In this document: positions 33,714 through 45,058 of the stretch, in pieces
Position numbering within the stretch: the first letter of the stretch is position 1
Layout of the letters: each line of letters opens with the position of its first letter
Assembly: GCA_933228895.1 (NCBI GenBank)
Contig: OW121858.1
Span: 35,239,859-35,303,858, forward strand
Direction: 5' to 3'
Source of the DNA: Platycnemis pennipes
Lineage: Eukaryota > Arthropoda > Insecta > Odonata > Platycnemididae
DNA: 64,000 nucleotides
Position numbers and translations under genes: made by a program
Notes under the pieces: generated by a model
Databases searched by the model: none
What the model was told of the DNA's origin: nothing
What the model saw: only the letters and a program-made list of their open reading frames with translations

Positions 33714-34544
33714 TGCCGTCGTTGCCTAGCAACCGGCATCCATGTTGTTTCCGTTCGATCCCCACGCGGATCCGTCGTCGAGATCAACGGTGGTCGTCAT
33801 GGAGATGCTTTTGGGCCCCAACACCTCCAGGGAAACGATGAGCGTCTTCCTGATTTAAATACAAGAAAAGAAACAAGTGAAGAACGTTAAAAAAAAACAG
33901 AAGAGAGCTCCCGGCATTCTCTTCCGTTCCGCCAATGGGAATAATCCCCCGCGAGTTCTTTGTGGGCGTGGCCACCCGTAAACGGTTGCCATGGCAGCCG
34001 GGGTGGTTTTTAATAACAGGTGGTCGTCAAGGGCGACCGGCTCTCGTTCTTCTTTTTTTTTCATTTGCCCTCGTGTATATTTTTTCTTTCTTTCGGCCCA
34101 AACCACGCCCACATGGAGTTGAGTTCGTTGCGCATGCGCAAGGTGAGATTTACTCGACTTGGTGGGCCCTAAAGTCTTGAATATTCCGTTGCTCACCGAA
34201 TAAATATATCGACGCATTCGTTGCCGACGAAGACGTAATGTTTCGCTATCGACGTGTGCAAAGGAATGGATTGAAACGAATGGCGTTACCGTAACGACAA
34301 ATTTCGATCGTTATAGCGTAACGAACGATTCAGGACTTGGGCTCATGGAAAAAAGACCTGAACAACGCCTTCCGACGGCGTCACAACGTACGTATATGTC
34401 CCATAATGCAGTGCGACCTAGCGGCGAGGAATTGAAAGCAACGGTGATGTCGATAGAATGTTTTTCGAAGGGAAGTGGTTCTGTGTTTTTGGTACGCGAC
34501 GAGTTTTATTCATCGTGTCTGGATTTGAAATTAATAAACCAACT
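33714..34544. promoter_or_regulatory. GC-richer, promoter-like interval with X-box and NRF1-like motifs
   Basis: The composition rises in GC and CpG against the AT-rich background. GTTGCCTAGCAAC at 33721-33733 is a near-perfect palindromic RFX X-box, and GTTGCCATGGCAGC at 33985-33998 is a second X-box-like site. TGCGCATGCGCA near 34131-34142 matches the NRF1/erect-wing consensus. It could be a decayed host promoter or part of a transposed gene fragment. No transcript structure is demonstrable. Confidence 0.4.
33742..33858 (+). CDS. Short open frame downstream of the X-box (unrecognised)
   Basis: 38 codons, ATG at 33742 to TAA at 33856-33858, starting MLFPFDPHADPSSRSTVVVM. It begins about 10 bp after an X-box palindrome and is rich in CG-containing codons, unlike the neighbourhood. 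It may be a first exon or a chance frame. No family recognised. Confidence 0.22.
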   Translation: MLFPFDPHADPSSRSTVVVMEMLLGPNTSRETMSVFLI

Positions 34545-35890
34545 AATGGGGGCTTGTCCTCGGAACCGAAAACGCAATTCTGTAAACGAAATCGTTAAGA
34601 TGTAAACAAAAAAAGAATTTTAGTAAAAAATTAATCTTCTAACCACACAACCATGTTCACTCCAATAAATCAAAAATTAAAATTTATGCAAAAGGTGACG
34701 CCAACCGAAAAAACTACTGTGATAACATTGACGTCATTTTCCTCCCGTCCATGACTGGTTTTTAGGGGAAGGGAAGGGAGTGGAGGGGGATTCTCGGATG
34801 ATCTGCTCCTGCACAGATGCTGTCGGAACCACTCCGATTGGCAGAGTCAGCTGTATTATTCCCCCCAATGGGGAATATGCATAAAATTTCTTTCTCAAAG
34901 ATTAATGATGTACTTGATGTGAAATTTTCTTACGAATTCAAATATTTTAGCCAAAATTTTCTATGCCAGACACAAATATTATTAAATGCAATTAAAATGT
35001 TCCCGAAAATTGACGAAAGTCACGTGACCTGAAACGCCTTCTGACATCACTGCACGGTATAGGTTCCATATTGCTACGGAGATAGACATTTATATTTGAA
35101 AGAAAACGAAGTGAATATATTGTTTTGAGGTTTTTAGCCGTTTCTCGAACGAAACGATGACTGAAAAAATATTTAAAAAAGCACATTCCGACAATTTCCT
35201 TTGGTTGACTCCCTTATGGCGGCGTTCTTCTTAAGAAAAACCAGCGATTACAGAGACGTAGTGGAAGTTCTTGGGCACTAAACAGGCATTATATAATTAA
35301 TGGACGATTTGCTCGTTACCATCCATACTACGCAAATAAAAAATCGAAATACGATCGTTTATCGCATTAAAACAAATGAGATAAATACATACGATATCGC
35401 CAATTATTCATTTAACAACTTACCTCCACGCATAGCAACAGATAAACAACGCCCTTAGTGATACCGTGCCGTGAGGTCATGCGATGACGTCGTGTTTTAA
35501 TAAGTTGCCGAAAAAGTACAATTTTCAAAGAGTAATATCTTTGTAACGCAACTTAATTCTTCAGCTAAATTTTCGCCAAGCACATTTCAGCTAATAAACT
35601 TCACATTCAAAGAGTTATATACTTAAATTGTGGATGTTCCCCATTGCGATAAGGCGAAGTAGCTTCCTCGGGCTCAGTCGTGATTGGACGAAGTCGATAT
35701 ACGTCAGAGGTTGCACCACGCCCACTTTTCCGATAGGGTTAATAAAAAACATCAGTTTTTTCTGCCGCTTAATAACTCGAGAATTAATTGACGGGTGAAG
35801 AAACGGAGAAATACGGTTTTTACAACATTTTTTCATTTCAAAAACTCTAGCATATTCGGCAAAAAAATAATATGGTTAACGGCCCAATGA
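34545..35890 (+). mobile_element. Family D foldback element, left arm only, interrupted by family B
   Basis: It matches the left arm of the foldback at 61751 (TCGGAACCGAAA.CGCAATT, AGGTGACGCC, TTTTTAGGGGAAGGGAAGGG, GGCAGAGTCAGCTG). It is split at CCCCC/ATTGCGATAAGG by family B copy 3 (34870-35642), and resumes CGATAAGGCGAAGTAGCTTC...GATTGGACGAAGTCG to about 35890. The right arm is absent. The 61.7-kb copy gives the uninterrupted sequence and dates B after D. Confidence 0.82.
34870..35642 (+). mobile_element. Family B element, copy 3 (nested in family D)
   Basis: 773 bp, GGGGAATATGCATAAAATTT to GGATGTTCCCC. The empty site in the D element at 62.05 kb shows a target of CCCCCATTGCG; a duplication of at most 2-3 bp (AT/ATT) is possible, but the symmetry of the ends leaves it ambiguous. 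Confidence 0.85.
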
Positions 35891-36077
35891 AATTGAATGT
35901 CGCCCAACAAAGCATTTCCGATTCATAGTTGCTGAATTCAATCTTTTTCTTTTTTTCAGCGCGCGAAATTAGTTTCGGGTGCATTGAAGATCATGTACCA
36001 CTTCACTTATTGCAGTTAATTTGCGTATACCATTTGGTATTGCTTTTGCTTTTGGTACGATCACTCAGGCCAGTTAA

Positions 36078-36423
36078 GGAGGTTTTTCATTTCAGGATGT
36101 CATTTTTTTCATATTTTCAGCACTCATAGAACTAAATTTCCTCTATCTAATAAAGTAAAGATAATTACACCAACCCACACTCCTTTTTGAACAAATTGCA
36201 TTTGAAATTACGTACGATTAACGGCGAGAATGGCCATATTCATGGGAATTTAACGTTCAAAACATACCAACTTACCAACCATTTATAAACAGATGAACTA
36301 CGCCCGTAGTGACACCGCGCCGTGACGTCACGCGATGACGAAATTGTTTTCATATAAGCTGCCGAAAACTTTTCTAAACAAATTTCGAAGAGAGTCTTAT
36401 CTCCATGAAACGAAACCTAATTC
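36078..36423 (-). repeat. Fragments of families C and B joined head to tail
   Basis: TTAAGGAGG at 36074, then family C 3' end inverted (GACATGACTTTC side lost, TAATAAAGTAAAGATAATTA, CGATTAACGGCGAGAATGGC) to about 36265. This is followed by family-B-like sequence (AACAGATGAACTACGCCCGT, CCGTGACGTCACGCGATGAC, ACTTAATTCTT-like end) up to the TTAA of family A copy 5. Either two relics or a relative of B that shares internal sequence. Confidence 0.55.
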
Positions 36424-36427
36424 TTAA

Positions 36428-37388
36428 GGAGGTTTTTACCGTGACTTCGCGATTCCCAATGCTGTATAAGAGCTGTATAATGAATAAATACCGATCCAGA
36501 AAAACACCTATATATTTAAAATCATCTATAGGGTGGAAACGCATAGTACACAATAATTGTATGAGTATGATGCTATTATATAACGCGTTGTAGTTGCATT
36601 CTATTTAAATACAAGCTCTTTTTTGACTCATTTTGACTTCGCAACATGGCTGACGTGTTGTTGCCACGTTTAATTTCATAAAGTGAGAATACATGCTCAA
36701 TTCCGCTAATACGTATTCTAAAATAGGTTAAATACTTTCCTACTTAATTTTAAACTATTCCCTTGCAAACACAACTATTTGTTTTGAATTTTATTTATAT
36801 TCGTATTTTTTAAAATTGTTTGGCAACAATGACGCTGCTACCATTTGGCAACATTGGTATTAAATACACCATGTCAATAACCAACGAAATATTTAAATTA
36901 CATAGAAAATATAAGAAGGAACTTGGTAAAATATATTCCTTAATTAAGTAAGATTAAATTGGCTCGTAAGCACGTTCCGTCACAAGTAGCGTTGCCAATG
37001 ATAACAACATACTGTAGCGCCACTTTCATATAGTAACCAAGGCTTTTCTGCTTTTTTTAGAGCAAACATTTAAATAATATCAATAAAAAAAGTGTGGTTA
37101 GGCGAGCTTTTAATTACAGTGCTTAATTCAACATAAAATTGCGCATCTTACATTAAGTTTTCGTCAAAACGACATTTCTCTTTGCATTATATTAATCTGC
37201 AAATTTTACTGCAAGAGCCATGCTCTGCCGTATAGCAAATATAATTCAATAATATGATATATAATTCAAATATATAATTGATGGAAAGGTTTCATTACTT
37301 TAATTTCCAACCGATAGAAGGGCCAAAAATTGATGTGTCCTGAAATGTTCACAAAAATGACATTACTTAATAATTGAGTGGTGTCTCC
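36428..37388 (-). mobile_element. Family A element, copy 5 (inverted)
   Basis: Flanked by TTAA at 36424-36427 and 37389-37392. It reads as reverse complement of copies 2 and 3, with a small rearrangement near 36460 and a 40-50 bp loss near 37240. Confidence 0.85.
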
Positions 37389-37392
37389 TTAA

Positions 37393-37840
37393 GCGAAATT
37401 TACTCGTTACATTTTAAGATATAAACTTCTCGAAAAAGGAGTTATTAAAGAATAGCTCACGTTCCCCGTTGTCTTAATCAGGCCATCATTGTCTCAAGAT
37501 ATGGCCGATTAAGTTGTCAGGTTTTTTTCTTAGAGTTTTCAGCAGAGTTTTCTTTCTTATCTCTCGCACTCTTCTCATATGTCTTCCTCGTTACTTACTC
37601 GGTGTATATCCATTTTATCTTCACATAATTCCTACTTCCTTCCTTTTTCTTAAAAGTTCCTCATGTCTTCCTTTTCCTCTTCGACGAAGACGTCTCCCTC
37701 CATTGGTCATCTTGAAAAAAATGGTCGTTTCGGCGGTCGCCATGGAAACCACTGAAACACCATCATTTGTTATTTTTTGTTTATGGTTTCCTTCTCGCCT
37801 AAATACGTCTTGTCGCCAATTTCCGATTTTCGGAGCAAAT
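37393..37840. other. Unassigned interval with an X-box-like motif
   Basis: No supported gene; GTCGCCATGGAAAC at 37736-37749 resembles an RFX X-box, in a CTTCCTTTTCC-rich stretch. Confidence 0.3.
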
Positions 37841-37909
37841 ATTCGGAATCATCCCAACAATTAATTCGGAATCATCCCAACAATTAATTCGGAATCATCC
37901 CAACAATTA
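37841..37909 (+). repeat. Three perfect copies of a 23-bp repeat
   Basis: ATTCGGAATCATCCCAACAA+TTA, three times in tandem without a mismatch. Confidence 0.95.
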
Positions 37910-37924
37910 AGATGACTAAGTAAA

Positions 37925-39885
37925 TCATATTTTTTTCCTAAGAAGATAAGTATGTAGTTAAGTTATTAATAATTATTTCGTAAAAAAAGGCTTAAGATTG
38001 AAAAACGTCTCAAAATAAATCTCCATCATTTCTAAAAAAACACAAGCTTTTAAATATCTTACTAAGCGTAAAGTACTTAAAAAGAAAAGTATTTTATGAA
38101 GTGTGTGAGTTATTAATAAGTATTTTGTGAAAAGCATAAGATTGAAAAATGTCTCGAAATAAGTCTCCCATCTTTTCTCAAAAAAACGTAAGATTTTAAA
38201 GATCTTACCCAGCTTATTAATGACTTTCTTAAAAAGAAAAGTATTTTATGAAGTGTGTGAATTATTAATAAGTATTTCGTAAAAAAAACATAAGATTGAA
38301 AAATGTCTCAAAATAAGTCTCCATCTTTTTTAAAGAAACGTAAGATTTTAAAGATCTTACTCAGCTTATTAAAGACTTTCTTAAAAAGAAAAGTATGTTA
38401 TGAAGTGTGTGAGTTATTAATAAGCATTTCGTATAAAAAAAGGCAGAAGATTGAAAAATGTCTCAAAATTAATCTCCATCTTCTCTCAAAAAAACGTAAG
38501 ATTTTAAATATCTTACTTTGCTTAAAGTGCTTCTTGAAAAGAAAAGTATTTTATGTAGTCTGTGAGTTATCAATAAGCATTTCGTATAAAAAAAGGCAGA
38601 AGATCGAAAATTTTCTCAGGATAAGTCTCCATCCTTTTTTAAAGAAACGGAAGATTTTAAAGATCTTACTTAGCTTAAGTCCTTCCTAAAAAAGAAAAGT
38701 ATTTTATGAAGTGTGTGAGTTATTAGTAAGTATTTGGTAAAAAAATGATGTTGACAAATTTCTCAAAATAGGTCTCCATCTTGTCTCAAAAAGCATAATA
38801 TTTTAAAGATCTTACTTAGCTTATTAAAGACTTTCTTAAAAAGAAAAGTATTTTATGAAGTGTGTGAGTTATGAATAAGTATTTCGTAGAAAAAGGCAGA
38901 TGATTGAAAAATATCTCAAAATAAGTCTCCAACTTTTCTCAAAAAAACGTAAGATTTTTAAGAATCTTACTTTGTTTAAAGTCCTTAAAAAGAAAAGTAT
39001 TTTATTGAAGTGTGTGAATTATTAATAAGTATTTCGTAAAAAAGCATAAGATTGAAAAATGTCTCGAAATAAGTCTACATCTTTTCTCAAAAAACGTAAG
39101 ATTTTGAAGATCTTACTTAGCATATTAAACACTTTCTTAAAAAGAAAAGTATATTATGAAGTAAGTTTGTGAGTTATTAATAAGTATTCCGTAGAAAAAG
39201 GTACAAGATTGAAAAATGCCTCAAAATAAGTCTCCATCCTTTCTCAAAAAAACATAAGATTTTAAATATCTTACTTAGCGTAAAGTCCTTCTGAAAAAGA
39301 AAAGTATTTTATGAAGTGTGTGAGTTATTAATGAGTATTTCTTGAAAAAGCATAAGATTGAAAAATGTCTCGAAATAAGTCAACATCTTTTCTCAAAAAA
39401 ACGTAAGATTTTAAATATCTTACTTAACTTATTAAAGACTTTCTTAAAAAGAAAAAGTATTTTATGAAGTGTGTGAGTTATTAATATGTTTTTCGTTTAA
39501 AAAAGGCAGAAAATTGAAAAACGTCTCAAAATAAGTATCCATCATTTCTCAGAAAAACATAAGATTTTAAATATCTTGCTTAGCTTAAAGTCCTTCTTAA
39601 AAAGAAAAGTATTTTATGAAGTGTGTGAGTTTTTAATAAGTATTTCGTAAAAAAGCATAAGATTGAAAAATATCTCAAAATAAGTCAACATCTTTTCTCA
39701 AAAAAACGTAAGATTTTGAAGATCTTACTTAGCTTATTAAAGACTTTCTTAAAAATAAATGTATTTTATGAAGTAAGTTTGTGAGTTATGAATAAGTATT
39801 TCGTAGAAAAATGTCTCAAAGTGAGTCGCAATCTTGTCTTAGTAAACTTAAGATTTTAAAGACCTTACGTTGCTTAAAGTCGGTA
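37925..39885 (+). repeat. Satellite array, ~152-bp unit, about 12-13 copies
   Basis: The phase marker GAAGTGTGTGAGTTATTAAT recurs at about 38097, 38252, 38401, 38553, 38707, 38857, 39008, 39160, 39316, 39468, 39617 and 39770. Each unit has GATTGAAAAATGTCTCAAAA, CTCCATCTTTTCTCAAAAAA, CGTAAGATTTTAAAGATCTT and TTTCTTAAAAAGAAAAGTAT. Short frames such as 38303-38689 are repeat artefacts. The last unit diverges most and runs into non-repeat DNA at about 39885. Confidence 0.93.
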
Positions 39886-40082
39886 GTTCGATTTCCGGAG
39901 CGTGACACTTTTTTAGCCCCTATAATTCTTTACCGCGTTAAGAATAACTTCTTCCCAATGAGTACCTACCTACTTGCGTTGCGTCTGCCAGTACTTCATC
40001 TAATGTCTTTGGTAATGAATTCCAATTATTCCATTATGGAGGAATGAATATCTTTTGAAATACGAGTCCAGATTAGAAAAAT

Positions 40083-41045
40083 ACATATCAGTTAGCCAAG
40101 ATGGCGCCCGAGTTTGTTTGGCGAGGTTCGACTATTGTTGTCATGGTTACGTCCGGATATGAGAATGTTTGTTTATGCGACGCCATGTTGGAATTCGTAT
40201 AAGAATCAAGCAATGGATTTAAACTTCCCCCCGTTTTGATTTCAGAAGTGCAAGTTAAATTTATTTATCTTAATTAATTTTTCTTATTTATTCTTTTTTA
40301 TTCAACCTTGGTGATTGCAAGAGGAGAAATTCAATTCGTTAAAATTAATAGTTCGTTTAGCGAAGTGCATCTATTGTTCCCATGTAGGGAGATGCGATTG
40401 ATTGTATATTATACGCCATATTGGAATTCGGATCTGAATTCAGTGCTAGATATAACATTCCTTCTGTTTTCCTTTCGTAAGTGCAATGTTAAATTTATTT
40501 TTGGAGTAAAATCTTTTAAAATTAACATGGGTTGTTGAAAGATGTGCTATTTAATTCGTTGAAATTAAGAGTTTGTTTAGCGAAGTTCATCTGTTGTTGT
40601 CATGGTTGCGCAGGGAGATGAGAATGTTTTTGTTTACGTCCTTTTGTTTATTTGACGCCATGTTGGAATTGATGTCAGAATTCAGTAATAGATATAAATT
40701 TCCTCCTGTGTAGCTTTCAAAAGGGCAAGTTAATTTTATTTATCGAGTAAATTATTTTAATATTAACATGGTTGGTTGGAGGAAGAGATATTTAATTGGT
40801 TTAAATTATAAATTTGTTTAGCGAAGTTCATCTATTGTTCCCATGGTTACGCGGGGAGATGAGAATGTTTGTTTATGTTTGTTTATACGACGCCATGTTG
40901 TAATGCGGATCATAATTAAGTACTGGATATAAACTTCCCCCTGTTTTGCTTGCAGAAGTGCAAGTTAAATTTATTTATCGTATTAATTAATTTAAAATCA
41001 ACATGAATGTTTGAAAGATGAGATGTTGGATTGGTTGAAATTAAG
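40083..41045 (+). repeat. Degenerate satellite, ~238-bp unit, block 1 (four units)
   Basis: GACGCCATGTTGGAATTCG-like markers at about 40181, 40410, 40651 and 40889. Each unit also has GTTTGTTTAGCGAAGTTCAT, a TTGTTGTCATGGTTACG-like box, and ..TTTCAGAAGTGCAAGTTAAATTTATTTAT. Neighbouring units differ at many positions, so the array is old. Confidence 0.88.
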
Positions 41046-42235
41046 CGAGCTTTTAATCAGGTTGTCTTAAAGTCACTGGTGTGTTCTTCTAAAGAAATTT
41101 AAGACCTCTCCTTTAGGTTACTAATTGAACTTGATTACCGATTCTTGAATAGGTACTTAAGAATGATTCCTTACAGACGTGGTTCCAAGGAATTAGCGAA
41201 TCGGTTAGACTTAAAAGGGTTGAAATTAAAAGTTTTTTTTCGCTGGTCGCGAAAGGATGATGGCGTCAGCCCGCACCTCGATATCTACGAGAGCGGAAGG
41301 AAGTAATTGCACCGGAAGTCGATCGTTATTGTTGCGTGGGCGTCGGTGATTGGACGAAATTATTCTCCCCCCACCCCCTACCAACGAACCCACTCAGCCT
41401 CGTCGCGACGGCAACCGTGTTTATTATCGTAACTCTTTTTTTTCCATCTCTCGTAATCGACGTAATTCCGATCGTCAATTGTCGACTTCCTCCCACGGAG
41501 CTACAGCGGCGCCTGCGGATGTCGGCGGGCTAGGATCCAATTAAGCGTTTCGTCTTCTGGACGAAAAGAAACAGATAAGGAGCCTGGAGTTCTTTGAAGA
41601 TTGCAGGCACCATACTTGGTGTTGAACTGATCATTTCTTCATCTATATCAACGTAATGATCTTCAATCAACCGTAAAGGTGATTGGCAGGGGCTGATTAG
41701 TCATGTTACAATCATGCGCTACCTATTGTTCTCGAAAAAGGATGGTTTATCCCTATTTTACACGAATTATAGCACTTAGAATAAGAGTTAATGGAGAGAG
41801 GCAAGCATGACTGTACATGATGTTGTGGCAGGGTTGTATTCAAGTTGTTTTATCAACTTTAAACTATCTAGGCTACGAGATATTGGTATTATTGTGACCT
41901 GGGTCGGAGTACTTGAGCTATTGTAACATTAATGGCGAACAAAAGAAGTTTCGTAAGCGTATTTTTGTCGCGAAAATTGACGTCTAAGACCACGTCACGT
42001 GTTCCGAGAAGGTTTTGTTGAATCCATGACGCAATTTGAAATAAATGAAACGCGATTTAAACGGACACTGACGTAATAATCATGGATTTTTAATCCCGGA
42101 CATGCTTTAACATCATCTACATATACATAATACCCTTGAAGACCACCTTTAAAGGTGTGTGGCAGAGGTTGTGAATATTGAACATACGTGCACTACCCCT
42201 TATCGTGCTACAAGATGATTAGTAGCTGCTTTTAA
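41046..42235. other. Interval between satellite blocks; insect-type repeat at 42115-42225
   Basis: 41240-41545 is GC-richer (CCCCCCACCCCCTACC, GTCGCGACGGCAACCG, with a CCAAT-type TGATTGGACG) but without a convincing gene. 42115-42225 holds a second copy of the ACCACC..GTGTGTGGCAGAGG repeat that is interrupted by the transposon at 21.9 kb. Confidence 0.45.
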
Positions 42236-43837
42236 AGTCGTTGTAGACGGTGAAATTCAATTCGTTAAAATTTAGACTTTGTTTACCGAAACTCATCTAT
42301 CGTTGCGTAGGGAGATGCGATTTTCTTTGTTTCCGTTTGTTTATTGTTTTTGTTTACTCGGCGCCATGTTAAAATTTCGGATCAGATTGAGGTAATACAT
42401 ATAAACATTCTCCCGTTTCGATATCAGAAGTGCAAGTCAAATTTATGTATCTTATTAATTAATTTAAAATTAAAATGGATGTTTGAAAGAGGAGATAATT
42501 AATTCGTTAAAGTTAAGAGCTTTTGTTTTAGCGAAGTGCATTTATTTGTTGCCATGGTTGCGTAGGGAGATGCAATTGTTTGTTTACGTTTGTTCATTAT
42601 TTACTTCTGTTTTCCTTTCATAAGTGCAATGTTAAATTTATTTTTGGAGTAAAATCTTTTAAAAATAAGGAGGTTGGCTCGCGACTGCGTGAGTCAAGTT
42701 GTCTGAGTAATCTTAATAATTTAAGTACGAGTATATATGCCTGCTAAGTGATCCTTAGTTCACAAAGAAAATTACCTAAGCTATTGAAAGTCATATAAGT
42801 ATCACAAGAAATGCGATGGAAAGTCGAAGGATTTCTTTTTTATGATAATTTTAATGAGCTCGACTATGGAGTCAATTCAGCATTTACTTTAAAGAAATAA
42901 ATTCATGTACTCAATAAATTTACTAATGTATAACACCAGAATATTACTATCAAACATTATGTAATAATATTTTTCTGAAGTATTCTTTAATATCTCATTA
43001 GCAATTATATTATTCATACGCCATACATTTTACATAGAGCGACCGCAGTGCCACTTGAAGACAACTAACGCATTTCGTCTGCTATAAGCGCATAAATTGG
43101 TGGATTTAGCGAAAAATACGGTGGACGGATGCCTTTTGTTTTTCGTGTCATTTCATTCCTTGTGAATTTACGCATAAAATATCAGTTTTTTGCAAAAATG
43201 ACATGTCACTATGGTATTTTTAAACGTTATATTCCCATGTGATGGCCATTCTCGCCGTTAATCGTATTTAATTTCAAAATGCAATTCGTGCTAAAAGGAG
43301 TATGGGTTGGTATAATTATCTTTACTTTATTAGATAGAGGAACTTACGTTCTATAAGAGCTGGAAATATAAAAAAAATGACATGACTTTCACTTTTTAGA
43401 CCAACCTTCTTAACTTGGGTTGTTGAAAGATGTGTTATTTAATTCGTTGAAATTAAGAGTTTGTTTGTTGAAGCTCATCTATTGTTGTCATGGTTGTGCA
43501 GGGAGATGAGAATGTTTTTTTTACGTCCTTTTGTTTAATCGCCGCCATGTTGGAATTGATTACAGAATTCAGTAATAGATATAAACTTTCTCCTGTGTCG
43601 CTTTCAAAAGTGCAAGTTAATTTTATTTATCGAGTAAATTCTTTGAAAATGAACATGGATTTTTTGAGGAAGAGATATTTAATTCGTTGAAGTTAAAAGT
43701 TTGTTTAGCGAAGTTCATGTATTGTTCCCATGGTTACGCAGGGAGGTTAGAATGTTTGTTTACGTTTGCTTATACGACGCCATGTTGGAATTCGGATCAA
43801 ATCAAGTAATACGTATAAACTTACTCTTCTTTGCAAG
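42236..43837 (+). repeat. Degenerate satellite, ~238-bp unit, block 2, split by family C
   Basis: Units with GCGCCATGTTAAAATTTCGG (about 42360), GCCGCCATGTTGGAATTGAT (about 43540) and GACGCCATGTTGGAATTCGG (about 43778). A family C element (42669-43409) lies inside one unit, and other units show the intact TTAA target there. Confidence 0.86.
42669..43409 (+). mobile_element. Family C TTAA element, copy 1 (complete)
   Basis: 741 bp, GGAGGTTGGCTCGCGACTGC to AGACCAACCTTC, flanked by ATAA (mutated TTAA, 42665-42668) and TTAA (43410-43413). Sibling satellite units read TTTTAAAATTAACATGGGTTG across the site, giving a natural empty site with a single TTAA. No gene. Confidence 0.88.
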
Positions 43838-43957
43838 AATTTGTTCAATGCCGCAAAATGCAAGGTGTACAATTTCACTTTGCACGATTTCTTGTTCAAT
43901 AAATTAGAACAAGCCCTAACGTTATTGGACGAAGCCGTCAAAAGATCCACTCCGTAG
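43838..43957 (+). CDS. Exon-like stretch at the end of the 238-bp satellite (unrecognised)
   Basis: After a good acceptor (pyrimidine run TTACTCTTCTTTGCAAG ending 43837), 39 codons are open to TAG at 43955-43957: NLFNAAKCKVYNFTLHDFLF, then a helical-looking segment rich in leucine and glutamate (EQALTLLDEAVKR). It sits exactly where each satellite unit has a similar acceptor-like CAG, so the satellite may have grown from an intron/exon junction. Possible terminal exon of a dead gene; family unknown. Confidence 0.3.
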   Translation, partial: NLFNAAKCKVYNFTLHDFLFNKLEQALTLLDEAVKRSTP

Positions 43958-44073
43958 CTTCTGCGCATGACAGGTGACGTCATTGATGCGTTTGTACCTT
44001 GAGTATCCGTTAAGTTGGTGTTCTTGTGTTTGCGATCGCTTTTTTTTCCCTAAAAGTGTGGAAATATTCTCAA

Positions 44074-45054
44074 GGAGGCTCCACCGAATTATGAAGTAGA
44101 TTTCATTTTTGCGAAAATGTCAGGATACATCATTTACTTTGGCCCTTCTATCGATTGGCAATAAAATAATGAGGCCTTTCCATCAATTATAGTATATTTG
44201 AAGAAAAAAGAGGTTGAAAATCAACAATTTTATATTACGTGGCTATACGGTAGAGCATGGCTCTTGCAGTAAAATTTGCAGTTTAATAATGTAAAGAGAA
44301 ATGTCGTTTTGACGAAAACCTAACATAAGATGCGCAATTTTCTTTAGAATTTAGCATTGTAAAAAAGTGCTAGCCATACCACACTTGTTTAAATGATATT
44401 ATTCAAATGTTTGCTTGAAAAAAGCAGAAAAGCCTTAGTTACATGAAAGTGGCGCTACAGTATGTTGTTATCATTGGCAACGGTACTTGTGACGGAACGT
44501 GCTTACGAGCATATTTACTAACTTAATTTAGGAATATACCTTACAGCAAGGTGTTTCCTATATTTTTTATGTAATTTAAATATTTCATTGATTGTTCATA
44601 TGGTGTAATTAATAGCAATGCTGCCAAATCGTAGCAGCGTCAATGTTGCCAAACAGAATTAAAAAATACGAATGTTAATAAAAGTCAAATCAAAGAGTTG
44701 TATTTGCAAGGGAATAGTTTAAAACTAAGTAATAAAATATTTAACCTATTTTAGAATACGTATTAGCGTGAATGAGCATGTATTCTCTCTTTATAAATTA
44801 AACGTGGCAACAACACGTCAGCCATATTCCGAAGTAAAAATGAGTTAAAAAAGAGCTTGTATTAAAATAGAATGCAACTACAATTCACTATGTAATAGCA
44901 TCATACTCATACAATGATTGTGTACTAAGTGCGTTATCACCCTATAGATGATTTTCCATATATTGGTGTTTTTCTGGATGGATATTTATTCATTAAATAA
45001 CATATAATAACTCTTTTACGGGATTTTGAATCGCGTAGTCACGGTGGCCCCTGC
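44074..45054 (+). mobile_element. Family A element, copy 6
   Basis: 981 bp between TCAA (mutated TTAA, 44070-44073) and TTAA (45055-45058). The ends are GGAGGCTCCACCGAATTATG and GCGTAGTCACGGTGGCCCCTGC. Confidence 0.85.
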
Positions 45055-45058
45055 TTAA

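Noticed and set aside
38303..38689. 128-residue K/L-rich open frame
   Set aside because: It spans more than two units of the 152-bp satellite; unit lengths vary and the frame is lost in neighbouring units.
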